From Sphaerolaimus hirsutus (lineage: Eukaryota > Nematoda > Chromadorea > Monhysterida > Sphaerolaimidae), in contig OZ038457.1 in the NCBI GenBank assembly GCA_964036195.1, positions 20,797,147 through 20,861,146 on the forward strand: a DNA stretch of 64,000 nt. The letters run 5' to 3'. Made by a program: the position numbers and the translations under genes. A model generated the notes under the pieces. It was not told where the DNA came from and searched no databases. It was given only the letters and a program-made list of their open reading frames with translations. Shown piece by piece: positions 37,661 to 48,686 of the stretch. Numbering within the stretch: the first letter of the stretch is position 1; every line of letters begins with the position of its first letter.

Positions 37661-40195
37661 TTAGGCATCGATAATAAGATTCCTAACTTCCTCTAAAAAT
37701 TCTATATTTAAATCTTTCTGAAGGTACCAAATTAAATCTCTATATTTGGTGCTGCATCTAATAGCTGTTTCGAAAAGAACGTCCACAGGGTAACCATTTT
37801 GTTTGTGCCCTCTAATTATTGGCAAAATTCCAAAGCAAAATTTTACCCAATGCGAGCTGAGTCGCATTCCTCTGAGCCAATGACCAAAAAAGCTACCCCG
37901 TTTTACTTGTTCAGCTTGTCCTGTCGTGTAATTGGTCGCTGTTATGCAATGGAATTTGAAGTCCAATCGCTTGTCATAAAGTTGCCACGTTTGTTCTTGA
38001 AAATCCATTGTAATGTCTAAAAAGTCTGTATTGGAGGTTGTGCGGTGTGTGCGATTTATAGGTAAATTAGAGGGATAAATCTCTTCAATAATTTTACACG
38101 GGTCTATCTGCTCTCTACTATCGTAGCATAAAAGTAAATCGTCAATATAGCGGAAACACCTAAGCATTTTCGCAGTTGTTCCTCTGTTTTTAATTGCCCA
38201 TTCAAATTCGCGATTCATCAGACTGGCACAAGCAAGGCTGGGTGCTGAACTACACCCCATGGGCAACCCTGAAGTTTGATGAAAAAGCTGTCCAGCAAAA
38301 ATAAGGAACGAATTTTTTAACACGGTTCTGACCAGATGGTCTACTTCAAAAGCGTCAAAGCCAAGCTGCGGGGAAGTGAAATTATCAGCATACCAACATC
38401 TACTCCATCCAAGCACAACAAATTTCTTTTTAGCATTATTTAAGCATCTTCTAGTAAGCTTACCAATGTCTCTTATTATCAGTTCATGCTCCATGTTAGG
38501 GTAGAGCGTACTGAAATCTCCGCAGTAACATTTAGCTGTCTTATTCTCCATTTTTAAAGCATCACAGAATTTTGCCACTTCCAATGATGATTCACAAGGC
38601 CAATATGGTGAAAAAGATGTTGTGCCAGAACCTGCGAAGCTGAAACAATATCGTTGCATGTGCTCTTTAAAATGTCTTAAAATTCGATGAAGGACTATGG
38701 CCGCTTTTTTAATTGGTGCTTTACTACCCCCACTTATATAGCGAAATTTCATCGGGTTTTTGTGCATTTTAGGGATTGGAAAAAGACGCGGCACTTCTTG
38801 CCAATCGCTTTTTGGTTCCAGGCCAAGGTTTCTAATTATGATATTTTGCCCATTTATGACATCAATTTCAGTACCGTTCACTGGCTTATAGGTAGAATTT
38901 CCTTTGAACACAAGTTTGTCATGCACTTTACTAATTCCTAATTCTTTACAGATTTGCTCTGCCGCAAAACGTTTGCACATAACAATTAAATTGCTAGTAG
39001 CTTTATCCGCTGGGGCAAAAACAAACTTACTTTGCAGATTCCGTGCTTTTGATATGATGTCTTCTTTACTGTATAAATCAATGGGTGGTGGTATCCAGTT
39101 TTTACATCTTTTTGAAATGTAGTCCACCATCATATGTCGCATTTCAGTCTTCTTGTCACAGGCCATTTTATCTGCGATTCTGTCAACAAGATCTGTAAGT
39201 AAAATTTCACAGGAGTCAATGGAAAAGGATTCTGCGTAGCGAAATTTTGCACCGGATCGTAAAAATTTTTTTAAATTAACGTTTCCGATAACCGAGAGAT
39301 CACCGGTGACAATGTGATTGTGAAAAGTGTCTATGTAGGGAGAATTAGCACAGTCACACGAAAAAGATAGTAAATCTATAATTTCTTGTTCAGTGCAATT
39401 TTTAAATATTTTGTTATGGTTACACAGGTGATTAGACAGGGGCGACTCATATTTATAGCTAACTATAAACTTATTGTTTTTCAACCAATCTGCACCAATA
39501 TTGTCACAGAAGCGCTTACTGTTTAAAAGTTTGCTGGGTCTAATAACGTCCATAATTGGACCTGGGAAAAGAACCGAGTAAAAATTCTTCTTACGATTGT
39601 CTAATTTAAGGGGTTCCACAGGTCTGAGCTTACTTGTCAAAAAGCCAGTCACCGCTAACGCAACAGAAGTCGAAAAGTCACACAAACTTCGATGAACCTT
39701 ACCAATATTTTCATGAAGGAGACGCAGTTCCTGTTTCGTACAACTTCTCAGTTTGCCCAGAGTGCTTCTAAAGTTGCTGGAGCTGACGTTTCCATCTAGC
39801 AGTTGACCAATGAGTTCATTGAGTTGGCGTGTTGCGCGCTTCTTGCCTTTTGTGCGAATTCTATCTGTGTGTTGTCTGGGGAGGGGTCGTGAAAAATATG
39901 GACAGTTTTCAAATTTCGGGAGACAAGTTTTTTCAATATTCCCATACCCTGCAATTCTAGTATTTAAACCAAAGGGCCACGCTGTATTTAAATAAAGGCA
40001 CCATTCTTTTTCAGCTTGTAAAAGCTCTTTTTCATCATAAATTCCCAGAGCTTGAAAAGTAGGATTTTTTCCGCATTGATGAAAATGTTTTACAACTTCT
40101 GTTTTTAAAGTTCCTTTTTGGAAAGAGCGTAAATGTTCCAGTGCCCTATCTTTAAAAGCTCTTTTTGTTTCCCCAACGTAGCTAATTTTACAATC
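37661..40195 (-). CDS. Naiad-type Penelope-like retroelement polyprotein, 5'-truncated
   Basis: One open frame of 844 codons. From N to C: the second half of a GIY-YIG endonuclease (CKISYVGETKR at about 40165-40190, followed by EHL and HFHQCG, fitting the Cys/His pattern of Penelope-like endonucleases), a linker, the motif FSCDCANSPYIDTFHNHIVT with its CxC signature (about 39300-39360), then reverse transcriptase with motif A GDFSTLYPNME (38490-38535), motif B SGLPMGCSSAPS (38230-38280) and the catalytic YIDD (38128-38145). Endonuclease before RT is the permuted order described for the Naiad/Chlamys clade of Penelope-like elements. The GIY half is missing: the frame meets a stop exactly where the right 546-bp repeat begins, so this copy is dead on arrival at its 5' end. 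The rest of the frame is intact, implying a young insertion. Confidence 0.92.
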   Translation of the reverse strand, partial: DCKISYVGETKRAFKDRALEHLRSFQKGTLKTEVVKHFHQCGKNPTFQALGIYDEKELLQAEKEWCLYLNTAWPFGLNTRIAGYGNIEKTCLPKFENCPYFSRPLPRQHTDRIRTKGKKRATRQLNELIGQLLDGNVSSSNFRSTLGKLRSCTKQELRLLHENIGKVHRSLCDFSTSVALAVTGFLTSKLRPVEPLKLDNRKKNFYSVLFPGPIMDVIRPSKLLNSKRFCDNIGADWLKNNKFIVSYKYESPLSNHLCNHNKIFKNCTEQEIIDLLSFSCDCANSPYIDTFHNHIVTGDLSVIGNVNLKKFLRSGAKFRYAESFSIDSCEILLTDLVDRIADKMACDKKTEMRHMMVDYISKRCKNWIPPPIDLYSKEDIISKARNLQSKFVFAPADKATSNLIVMCKRFAAEQICKELGISKVHDKLVFKGNSTYKPVNGTEIDVINGQNIIIRNLGLEPKSDWQEVPRLFPIPKMHKNPMKFRYISGGSKAPIKKAAIVLHRILRHFKEHMQRYCFSFAGSGTTSFSPYWPCESSLEVAKFCDALKMENKTAKCYCGDFSTLYPNMEHELIIRDIGKLTRRCLNNAKKKFVVLGWSRCWYADNFTSPQLGFDAFEVDHLVRTVLKNSFLIFAGQLFHQTSGLPMGCSSAPSLACASLMNREFEWAIKNRGTTAKMLRCFRYIDDLLLCYDSREQIDPCKIIEEIYPSNLPINRTHRTTSNTDFLDITMDFQEQTWQLYDKRLDFKFHCITATNYTTGQAEQVKRGSFFGHWLRGMRLSSHWVKFCFGILPIIRGHKQNGYPVDVLFETAIRCSTKYRDLIWYLQKDLNIEFLEEVRNLIIDA

Positions 40196-40737
40196 TTATA
40201 TTTTCTGAGATTTTCTGAGATTTTTTAAATATAAATCTCCCAGAGATTTTTTCAATGCTAAGTGACATACGCTTATCATGCATTTTACGCTTGCACATGT
40301 CTAAGCTACTGATAACAGAATTTCTTGATGGTAAATAAAAGCGGAAGAAGTGACCATTCATTCACTGGATTTTTTAGTAAAGAGAAAAATTTAAAAGATC
40401 CAACCGTTGATCACATTATATGTACATATTTAACCAAAATCGTAGATATATACATCCAAGTAGGTAAATATGGCAACTAGAAATGAAACGATATGTAATC
40501 AAACTTGATCATTCGCGCTGTCATGGATTAATTACATCAATCCGTCTGTAAAAATACCGTATTTCCTCGAAATACCTCAAGGGGGTTTATTATTTCGCCA
40601 GCTAAATTTGCGGGACGGGGGTTATTTCAAGGGGAGTTGATTATTTCGCCAGAATTACCATTCAAGTTCATGACCAATTTTTTGCATGAACACAACTAAG
40701 GTAACGAAATTGCAACAAATGGGGCCAATCAGTGTAA
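40192..40737. repeat. 546-bp direct repeat, right copy
   Basis: The offset from the left copy is exactly 3908 bp. It abuts the truncated 5' end of the retroelement frame, with shared AATCTTA at the junction, and its outer end is followed by unrelated sequence. It begins 72 bp inside the end of a CTTAGCATTG element whose remainder exists only at the left copy, so the left copy is the source. Confidence 0.97.
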
Positions 40738-41560
40738 AACTATTCGCATGTAAATAGATATGAATCAGCTTGTTTTATGTGTCCTTTGCATAGTTGTAAA
40801 AACGTATTTACGGCTTCTTTACGGCTTCTTTACGGTTACTAGAGTACTGAGTAAAACGTTCACCACGGCGCCATTCTGTGGTAATTCGATGACCCAAAGT
40901 TCCGACTATAGCTTTTACTTTTAATCATAGGTATTTATGTTTTCCTACGTACAAAATCGAAAAACAAACTTCTCGCTTTTACGTTTTCCCAGAGTAAAAA
41001 TACTGGTATTTACGTTTACTCATCTATAACGCAGCGTAAAAGTAAAAAATTACATTCTGTACTCAAGGGTGAGTAACAATAAAATACTTTACGTTTACCT
41101 TGAAAAAAGTTCAGTACTTTTAACAACTCCGGTCCTTTGTTATGTAAATATGTAGATCTTCACAAGCAGGTTATGCAGTTTTCATCATCGATACAAAATT
41201 ACAAATCACAATTTCGAGGCGGGCATTTGAACTCAATACTCACTCAGATCTGAGGTATTTTGAGAAAATACGACAGTAACAAATTTTTCTAATTTACAAG
41301 TTAAAAAACTAAGGAAACAATGAAAGTGTCAACTCTATGGTGATTTCTCTAAAAGGGATATATACGGCAGATGAAAAATGTCAAAAACGAAAGATAACGA
41401 ATTAAAGCGCAAAAATTTTATATGGATTTTGACCATTGGAAGATCGACAAACAAATAAAAACCATTAATTATTTGTGCATGAAATATGAGTAACTATCGC
41501 ATGTTAAACTCGCTGTGCGAAAAAGATCCACAAAATGCAATTGGAGGCAAGAAAATCTAC
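40738..41560. other. intergenic stretch, no gene recognised
   Basis: TE-like fragments with TTTACGTTTACTC and AGTACTTTTAA motifs (40800-41130) recall the sequence near 35895-36005. No exon was supported. Confidence 0.4.
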
Positions 41561-41564
41561 CCGG

Positions 41565-41723
41565 GGCACTCTCAGACCCTGTAAAATGCCCTGCAAAATG
41601 TAAAATGTCATGCGAAGTGTCAAAAGTCATAGAAAATGCCTTGAAAAATTTTGCAGGGAATTTTCCAGGACTTCTGACACTTTGCATGACATTTAACTTT
41701 TTACAGGGTCTGGGAGTGGCACC
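41565..41723. mobile_element. palindromic MITE, family A
   Basis: The element runs from GGCACTCTCAGACCCTGTAAA to TTTACAGGGTCTGGGAGTGG. It is followed directly by the coding-like stretch 41760-41920. Confidence 0.85.
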
Positions 41724-41759
41724 TGAAGGCACTGCTGAATTCAAAAGTTCGAACACAAA

Positions 41760-42773
41760 ACGTGCAAAAATTCATCGGACATGGACCCATCCAATTCAAC
41801 ATACAGATCTTCGCTCTTACGGACCGCAGCCGCCAGCTCAGTGAAAAATGGATCGGGTAAATCTGGGATTTCTTCTGTCTGACAAAAGTCCTCTTTGGTG
41901 GCTATGGGTTCGGTCTGCGAGACAGTTTCACAGTTGTAAATAGTCATTAACGGATACACGAGTCTGATAAGCCGGTCCCATAGGAAGGTGTAAAATGTCA
42001 AGTGAAATGGCTAGAAAAGGGCAAAATAAGACACATTTTACATGACATTTGACAAATTTTTGCGGCTTTTTACGTGTGGGATTTGACCTAGGGGTGCATA
42101 GGCGGTAGGCTCCATCAACCCTTGCTAGCAGTAACCTTTCTATCTGAATTACAGGTTTAGGTTTATTACACAATAATTAAAAATTTTGGCTACTGTATTT
42201 CTTCTAATATAATTACATACCTACAATAGAACGGCGCGTTTTAACACTTTTCCACTCACGAAAAAATAGAACGGCAGCCTCTAATAGAATGGGAGGTAGA
42301 AACTACGTTTGGAACATTGCCAAAACACAAAATAAATATAAATTGACAATGCGGATGGCAAGCGAGCAAGAACGTACAAGAATTAAAATAACGATATCAA
42401 TATAATCAATATCAAGTTTCATATAAATTATTTAGGTATATTGAAATGAAACGTATGATGAATAATATACAACGGCAACCTCCAATAGTACGGTAAATAG
42501 GTTAAAAATAGAACGGTGGTTTTTTATTAGAAGAAATGCGGTATCTGATAGCTTTCTCTGACTTACATTTGGGCAGAAATAGTGGAAAATATGCTTCCAC
42601 TCAAGTCCCGACAAACCTGACAAGCAGAACTTGAACGGCCAGCTTGAAACACGAGCGTTTGCAATGGTCCGCGGCCCACAGCATATGGATCGATATTCGG
42701 TTCGGGAGCGGCGACTTTTCGTGCGTTAACAGGTATTCGACGGAATGCGACAGCTGTAGTTTGTGAACAGTTT
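41760..42773 (-). CDS. fragmentary gene, two exons, unrecognised
   Basis: Exon 42617-42773 (minus) encodes ETVHKLQLSHSVEYLLTHEK, then IHMLWAADHCKRSCFKLAVQ. Exon about 41760-41920 encodes TEPIATKEDFCQTEEIPDLP and DLYVELDGSMSDEFLHV. The first is phase-compatible with an exon at 44740-44836 (GEYPSSMEITLRGKPCKLDI). The join to the second needs a weak donor or a missed exon. An ACCGTATTTCTTC element (42192-42543) lies between the two. No family assignment is possible. Confidence 0.35.
42192..42543. mobile_element. ACCGTATTTCTTCTAAT inverted-repeat element
   Basis: The left end TACTGTATTTCTTCTAATAT and the right end TTAGAAGAAATGCGGTAT are complementary, with AATAGAACGG units in the arms. A sister copy lies at 63037-63388 in the helicase gene. 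Confidence 0.75.
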
Positions 42774-42827
42774 CTTTTGCCAAGGCAATTTAATTAAAAA
42801 CACAAAATTCAATTGAATTCGATAATA

Positions 42828-44066
42828 CACTACCGTGCAGAATAGTTGAGACTTTTCACACATAGAGAAGCAGTAGGCCGTGGGTCCACTGCACTTTTTT
42901 GCTTCCCAAATTCTTGTCCCTTGCCCAATTTTGATGCAGTTTGAGTATGTTGGGGTTTCATGCTGGGGCTACTATGAAAATTATTTGTTTGCTCAAATAA
43001 TCCCCCAGGCCCGCGATAAGGGGGGTCTATAAAAAGATGGTCAATAAATATACAGAAAATGGGCAATCTGGATGAGTGTCTTTGAAGCTTAATAATACGA
43101 TCATTTCTGGGCTCATTCAACACTTAAAATTATTGGGAAAACCTGCAGATACTATTTTTGTGGTTGGTTTAGTGATATCTAAATTCCGTATGTCGATTTG
43201 ACCCAGTTTTTGAACATAAAAAATAAATTTTTCTGGACATGCTATCATATACTTTAGACAACGAGAATTCATTTGAAACAGAAATGAGTTCAATATCTCT
43301 TTCCAATCAAAAGTTATGGCACTTCAAAGTTATCAGTGGTGTCTAAATATTTTTACTGGGGTTGTCAGAATGACAATTTTGTTATTGAACAGTCTATAAA
43401 ATACTTTAGATACATAGAATTAATATGACAAAATTTTTTTTTCAATATCTCTTCTTATCAAAAGTTATAGCACTTACAAACTTCCATCTTCATTCCATAC
43501 AAAAAAATTGCACATTACTGATTCATAGTTGGGCCAACTTTTCTCCCTAATAGAGCAAAGCCAAAACCTCAAATTTACACACCAAATAGCCCCACTCAGT
43601 AGTATGCCCACCCCCATTTCTGAGTTCCTGGCAATGGATGCAAAACTGCAGCAAACATAAATAAACGCTACAGTTCCATATATGCATTGCCATATGCCGT
43701 TCATGCTTAGAATGTTTATTGCTGCACACAGAGCTCAGCGATGCAGGCAAGCAGTTGCCATGGTAAAATTTTTGTAAAAAATTAACATTGGAATTGGATA
43801 AACACTTTAAAGTGAGATACTGGGTGGCTACTGCCCAAAACAAGAAAAGTCTCAACTATTCTGAAACATGAACAAACTGAGTTAATTTCTTTGTACACTA
43901 GGCATATACGCAGATTTGAACTTGGGGGCGGTCATCCCGGGCATGTGTAGTCAACCCCCCAGGGTACCCATGTATAGTATCCAAATGTTTTGCTCCCGAC
44001 CATTTCGAAATTCTGGCAACATTAATCACGCAGCGCAAAAAGTCTCAACTATTCTGCAGGGTAGTG
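42828..44066. mobile_element. Tc1/mariner-like non-autonomous element
   Basis: Ends CACTACCGTGCAGAATAGTT and AACTATTCTGCAGGGTAGTG are flanked by TA on both sides, as expected for TA-targeting mariner-type transposition. The second motif AAAAGTCTCAACTATTCTG also occurs internally at about 43839. No transposase frame survives. Confidence 0.8.
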
Positions 44067-44082
44067 TATATGGTATCTAGCA

Positions 44083-44677
44083 TAGGGATGGCAAAAAATG
44101 TTTTTAACGACCTTGTTTAAAAAAAGCGTTTTTTTAATAAATAAAACGTTTTTTTAAAGCTCACAGATATGGTTTTGGGTCAACATATATAGGTATATCA
44201 GTACTTTGTGATGTTAAATATAGCCATATAATAACTGTGGAGCCACGGGATAGCATCTGTCAAAATACCCATTTTTTGTCGACTTGTTACGTATATCGCC
44301 TGTTGTCGAATGTTCGTGACTTCCAGTCAAGCTTTGCACGGAATAGCGCTCAAATAAGGTTATAAGAAAAGGCTAATACATTGACAGTGATTTTTCACAC
44401 TGTAGAAGTATGTGGGAGCACATGGGCTAGATATTTTATACTACACTAACATATCATGGCTTATTATTACACAATAGCATGAACAAATGAAAGCTTTCAC
44501 ACTAAAAATGCCTCAAGAGCAATGAAAACAACCACAAATGGTAATGTGTATGTGAAATTGCGCGCTTGCGCAAAGTACAAAATTTTTTGGCTGCTGTTAA
44601 AAAAAAGGTTTTGATGCCTGTTTAAAAAAAACCTTTTAAATAAAAAAACGGTTAAAAACACACACAGTTAATCACTA
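44083..44677. mobile_element. hAT-like element, TAGGGATGG variant
   Basis: It is flanked by an exact ATCTAGCA duplication (44075-44082, 44678-44685). The interior matches the TAGGGTTGG family in reverse orientation, including GCGCGCTTGCGCAAAG. The right terminus has decayed to CACTA. Confidence 0.88.
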
Positions 44678-44739
44678 ATCTAGCAGTAATTCAGCTGAAC
44701 TTTGAAGTTTATTCATGATGCAAGATCATAAACACTTAC

Positions 44740-44836
44740 CTTTCGATTCATCACATGCCACTATGTCCAATTTGCACGGCTTTCCGCGCAGTGTAATTTC
44801 CATCGACGAAGGATACTCGCCGAGCTCAGTTGACTG
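44740..44836 (-). CDS. coding exon of an unrecognised gene
   Basis: The acceptor TTTTGCAG and donor AAAG|gtaagt are both strong. It encodes QSTELGEYPSSMEITLRGKP and CKLDIVACDESK. The phase-1 exit matches the exon at 42617-42773, making KETVHKLQL across the join, with the hAT-like and mariner-like elements in the intron. Confidence 0.5.
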
Positions 44837-44911
44837 CTGCAAAATATCATCATTACTAATTAGAATGAAATCAATTAATGAACTTGAACTACTAGATAAA
44901 TCTTAAAAAAA

Positions 44912-45057
44912 TCAACGCAAACAGACTGGAGTACAGGACGCAGGTGTGAAATGTCTGAACCATTTGTCCGCATCTGCGGGCGTCTTGAAGAACACCCACG
45001 CAAGGCTGTCTAACTCGGTCGATTTAACGTGCAGAGACTGCGGCCTTGCACCCCGCG
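44912..45057 (-). CDS. coding exon, unrecognised
   Basis: After a TTTTACAG acceptor the frame reads ARPQSLHVKSTELDSLAWVF and FKTPADADKWFRHFTPAS, then a stop at 44912. The phrase FKTPADADKWFRHF recalls the end of a pleckstrin-homology-type domain, but this is only a resemblance. The phase does not fit the exon at 44836, so it may end a separate gene. Confidence 0.35.
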
Positions 45058-45164
45058 CTGTAAAACGAGAGTAAAATGATTTCGTGTCCAATTCTTTTTG
45101 CATTACATTACATTACATCTTACATTACATTACATTTTACACATTACATTTTATACCAAGATGG

Positions 45165-47240
45165 ATAGACGCAGGTCTATTTGTCATGTAGTCCCGCTCA
45201 TCACGTAAACCCGCTCGTCATGTAAAACAGCTCGTCGTGTATTTTAGGGGGTATTGCCATGGCACAGGGGTTAGCGGCAGCGGGTTTATATGATAAATAG
45301 AGTACATGGCTAAAGCTAGGGTGGCAGACGGTACGGGCTTGCGGTAAACCGTACGGTACGGTAAATTTTCTCTTTTGCGGTAAACGGTACGGTACGGTAA
45401 ATCCTCAATTTTGCGGTAAACGGTACGGTACGGTAAATCTGAAAAGTGCGGTTCGCGGTACGGTACGGTAAATTTTCGCTCATCAGAAATGTACCAATGC
45501 CGGACTACAGACTACTTTTACTTCATGAATTGACACTAAATTGCATTATGCAAACTGTTAATGGACTTTAGAACACAATAACAGTGTGATAACATAGAAT
45601 TGCATTAACCACAATGCAGTGGTTCAATATATAGGCTTTTTCAAGGTTTAGAAGAAAGAAATGGAGAAAAATTGCTAAAAGTGGGTGAAAAATTGCTAAA
45701 AGTGGCTGAAAATGGTAAAAAAGTATTTAAGTGCATATGGCAATGAGCCATGAATTCAATTTGGGTACACACTTCAACCCCCATTGGAGACCCCTGCTGT
45801 GTAGCCATAAGATAGCAACTGATTTCAATTCAACAGCAAAGTTGCTATTTCATTAAAACATTAATTTTTCTTTTGATTACTTTTTGTATACTACCGTACA
45901 TAAAAAATAAACACCTTCCCAGTCACGTCCGGCAGCCATTTTTTGATTTTACTTATTATATCCTATCCCCAGTTCTTGGGCGCCCCTGACGCTGAAACTT
46001 GGGGGAGATATTGGCGCAACCCCCCTCTACTTCTCATGAATTGGAGGGGTCGCGGCGACCCCTCTCTGGGTGGGTCGCCCTAAGTGCAAATTTTTTTGTG
46101 GCTTTTTTGGTGTCCCACAGCAGGTCCGGCACCCGCTGATTTCTGAGCTGTGGGAGGGGTATAAATCTAAAATTTTGGGGATGTGTTACCAACATCACTC
46201 CCCTACTATACACTATTCAATAATGTGAGATAAATGTGAAAAATTTCTCAAAAATTCGCTTATTCTCTAAAAAACACCACTCCCGAATAGATGGATGACA
46301 AAAAATTCACTTTTTGGAACTTTTTTATTAGACACTTGAAGAGCTGGTTTACGATACTTTAAAGGGAAGGGTTTAATGTTTAAAGTTATGTAAAGAACCA
46401 TACCTCTAAAATGCCTGCATTGCAAAATTTACTTAGGGCAAATTGTATGACATCATAATGACATCATCGCAGGAACAAAAATTTAAAAAATTTACACTTT
46501 GAAATTCCCCCAACATTGTTTTGACTGATTTGAAGCTCCTCCATTTCCCCATGCAATATGGCTGCAACTCTTCATTTACACTAGTATAATGTGTTTTTAA
46601 AATCAAGCCATGTGCTTCAAATCGCACTGTAGGTGTTTTACATCACCCTCAATGTTTTGAGCTTATTTGTTGTAGGTACATAAACACCAAAAAATTTGCA
46701 GAACACCACATTTTAAAGTCAATTTTAAGGTGCATTTTTAAGGTCAATCTGAGTAAAATTTACCGCATTTTCTGCGGTAAATGAGTGCGGTACGCGGTAC
46801 GGTAAATTTTGGAAAATGCGGTACGCGGTACGGTACGGTAAATTTCTAAAAGTGCGGTAAACGGTACGGTACGGTACGGTAATTTTTCCGAAAATGCGGT
46901 ATGGTACGGTACGGTACGGTAAATTCTGCCACCCTAGCTAAAGCCGCAGTGCCCGTCTACTTGCATTGTTTTTCACTCTTTTGATGATAGCGATCAAAGG
47001 AAAATTGAAAAACTAAATAAGTTGATACGTATTTGAGTTTTTCAATGTTTCTTTGAGCAGTGTCATCTAAAAAGTGACAGAAACAATGCGAGTGCACACG
47101 TAGGTGGGCCCATGCTATGTACTCTAATTTTCATGTAAACACGCTGCCACTAACCCCTGTGCTGTGTGAATCCCACCTAAATTACATGACTGGCAGGTCT
47201 ACATGACGTGCGGGTTTACATGACGAGAGACACAGGGTCG
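45165..47240. mobile_element. element with CATGTAAACCCG arms, split by insertion
   Basis: The left arm (GTCCCGCTCATCACGTAAAC, TGGCACAGGGGTTAGCGGCA, ATAGAGTACATGGC) is complementary to the right arm (about 47100-47240). A TAGGGTGGCAG element fills 45317-46936. An uninterrupted relative is at 51965-52212. Confidence 0.8.
45317..46936. mobile_element. hAT-like element, TAGGGTGGCAG family, 1.6 kb
   Basis: The exact 8-bp duplication GCTAAAGC occurs at 45309-45316 and 46937-46944. Termini TAGGGTGGCAG/CTGCCACCCTA and GGTACGGTACGGTAAATTT arrays lie at both ends. The centre is AT-rich and has no transposase frame. It is nested in 45165-47240. Confidence 0.93.
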
Positions 47241-47276
47241 ATGGATAAACCGAAAATCACACATCCAATGCATAGG

Positions 47277-47848
47277 TAGGGTTCAAACGGGATCCCGATC
47301 CCGATCCCGGATCCCGTGAAATTCCGGGATTTAGCAGTCCCGATCCCGATCCCGAAACCCCAATCCCGATCCTGATCCCGAAATCCAAAAATACCAATCC
47401 CGATCCCGATCCCGAAAACTTTCAAATCCCGATCCCGATCCCGAGAATCTCCCAAGTCCGGGATCCCGATCCCGGAAAAAATAGTGAAAATTATAAACAG
47501 TGAAAAAATGACATTTTTGCGTGCAATAATGTGAACGCAAACCCCCAGGGTCCATTTTATGTCACTTTTCTGGCATCCAACAGTGTTTTGAGACCTTTAT
47601 GAACAACTGTGAATGCCAGAACAGTGACGAAAATCTCTATCCCTAGACCCCAATCCCGATCCCGAAAAAATGCCAATCCCGATCCCGATCCCGTGACCCC
47701 AATCCCGGCCAATCCCGATCCCGATCCCGAAATCTCAAAATACCAATCCCGATCCCGATCCCGAAACCCCAATCCCGATCCCGATCCCGAAATCTCAAAA
47801 AGTGAATCCCGATCCCGATCCCGAAAAGTCAATCCCGTTTGAACCCTA
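47277..47848. mobile_element. hAT-like element with GATCCC arrays
   Basis: Termini TAGGGTTCAAACG and CGTTTGAACCCTA with exact TGCATAGG duplications at 47269-47276 and 47849-47856. Both arms are dominated by GATCCC hexamer runs. The translated Arg-Asp-rich open frames across it are artefacts. Confidence 0.93.
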
Positions 47849-47862
47849 TGCATAGGCCCAAT

Positions 47863-48566
47863 TAGGGATGGCCAAGGGTTTTTTTCAAAGGTTTTTTTTA
47901 TAAAAATGTTTATTTTAAAATAAAACCCGACCATCGAAACCGTTTTTTTATTTAAATTAACCTTGGCCGAAATTTTTAGTACTAAGCACTAGGTATTTTG
48001 CAATTTTTTTTGCGCGCAAGCGCGCAATTTCACATACCCATAATCTTTGGTGGTTGTTTTCATTGGTTTTGAATCATTATTAGTGTGAAAACTTCCATTT
48101 GTCCATGCTATTGTGTGATAATAAGCCGTGATATGTGAGTGTAGTGTATAATACCCAGTCAAAGTGCCTCCATATACTTGTACACTTGTGAAAAATCACT
48201 GCTAATAGATTAGCGTTCTATTGTAACTTAATTTAAACAGTATTCAATAGCCTACTTCACTTGAAGTCATGAATGTTCCGACAAAAGCCGATAAACGTGA
48301 TAAGTCAACATAAAACGGATATTTTTGACAGAAATCACTACTTATAATAACATCTCATAGCTCCACAGCCATTCTATGGCTATATATAACATCGCAAGGT
48401 ACTGTCACCTGTCTGATTTACCTGTATATGTTGACTCATGACCATATCTGGCAGCTTTTGAAGAAGAAAAAACAGTTTTATTTTAAAATAAAACCGTTTT
48501 TGAAAAAAAAAAATTTTCATTTTAAAAAAACCTTGCGTTGAAAAAAACCTTTTTCGGCCATCCCTA
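47863..48566. mobile_element. hAT-like element, TAGGGATGG variant
   Basis: Termini are TAGGGATGGCCAAGG and GGCCATCCCTA. The flanks GGCCCAAT and GGCCCCAT differ at one base. The core has TTTGCGCGCAAGCGCGCAA. It starts only 7 bp after the right target duplication of the preceding element. Confidence 0.88.
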
Positions 48567-48686
48567 GGCCCCATCAAGGAAAGTTCGCTAATAAACTTCC
48601 ACAGTGAGCTATACACATTTCCGTTTTTTTATTCGGATAGGATACGGTAGATTTCATTGCAATGTGTGTAGGCATTGGACTTTAAA

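Noticed and set aside
37799..39122. Plus-strand open frames of 60-84 codons opposite the retroelement
   Set aside because: They are antisense shadows of the long minus-strand RT frame.
37661..40195. LTR retrotransposon, suggested by direct repeats flanking an RT gene
   Set aside because: The repeats are host DNA including parts of other transposons. There is no gag, protease, integrase or TG..CA ends, and the RT motifs with GIY-YIG and CxC are Penelope-like.
47216..47934. Arg-Asp-Gly-rich open frames on both strands
   Set aside because: Translations of GATCCC hexamer arrays within a hAT-like element that has exact target duplications.
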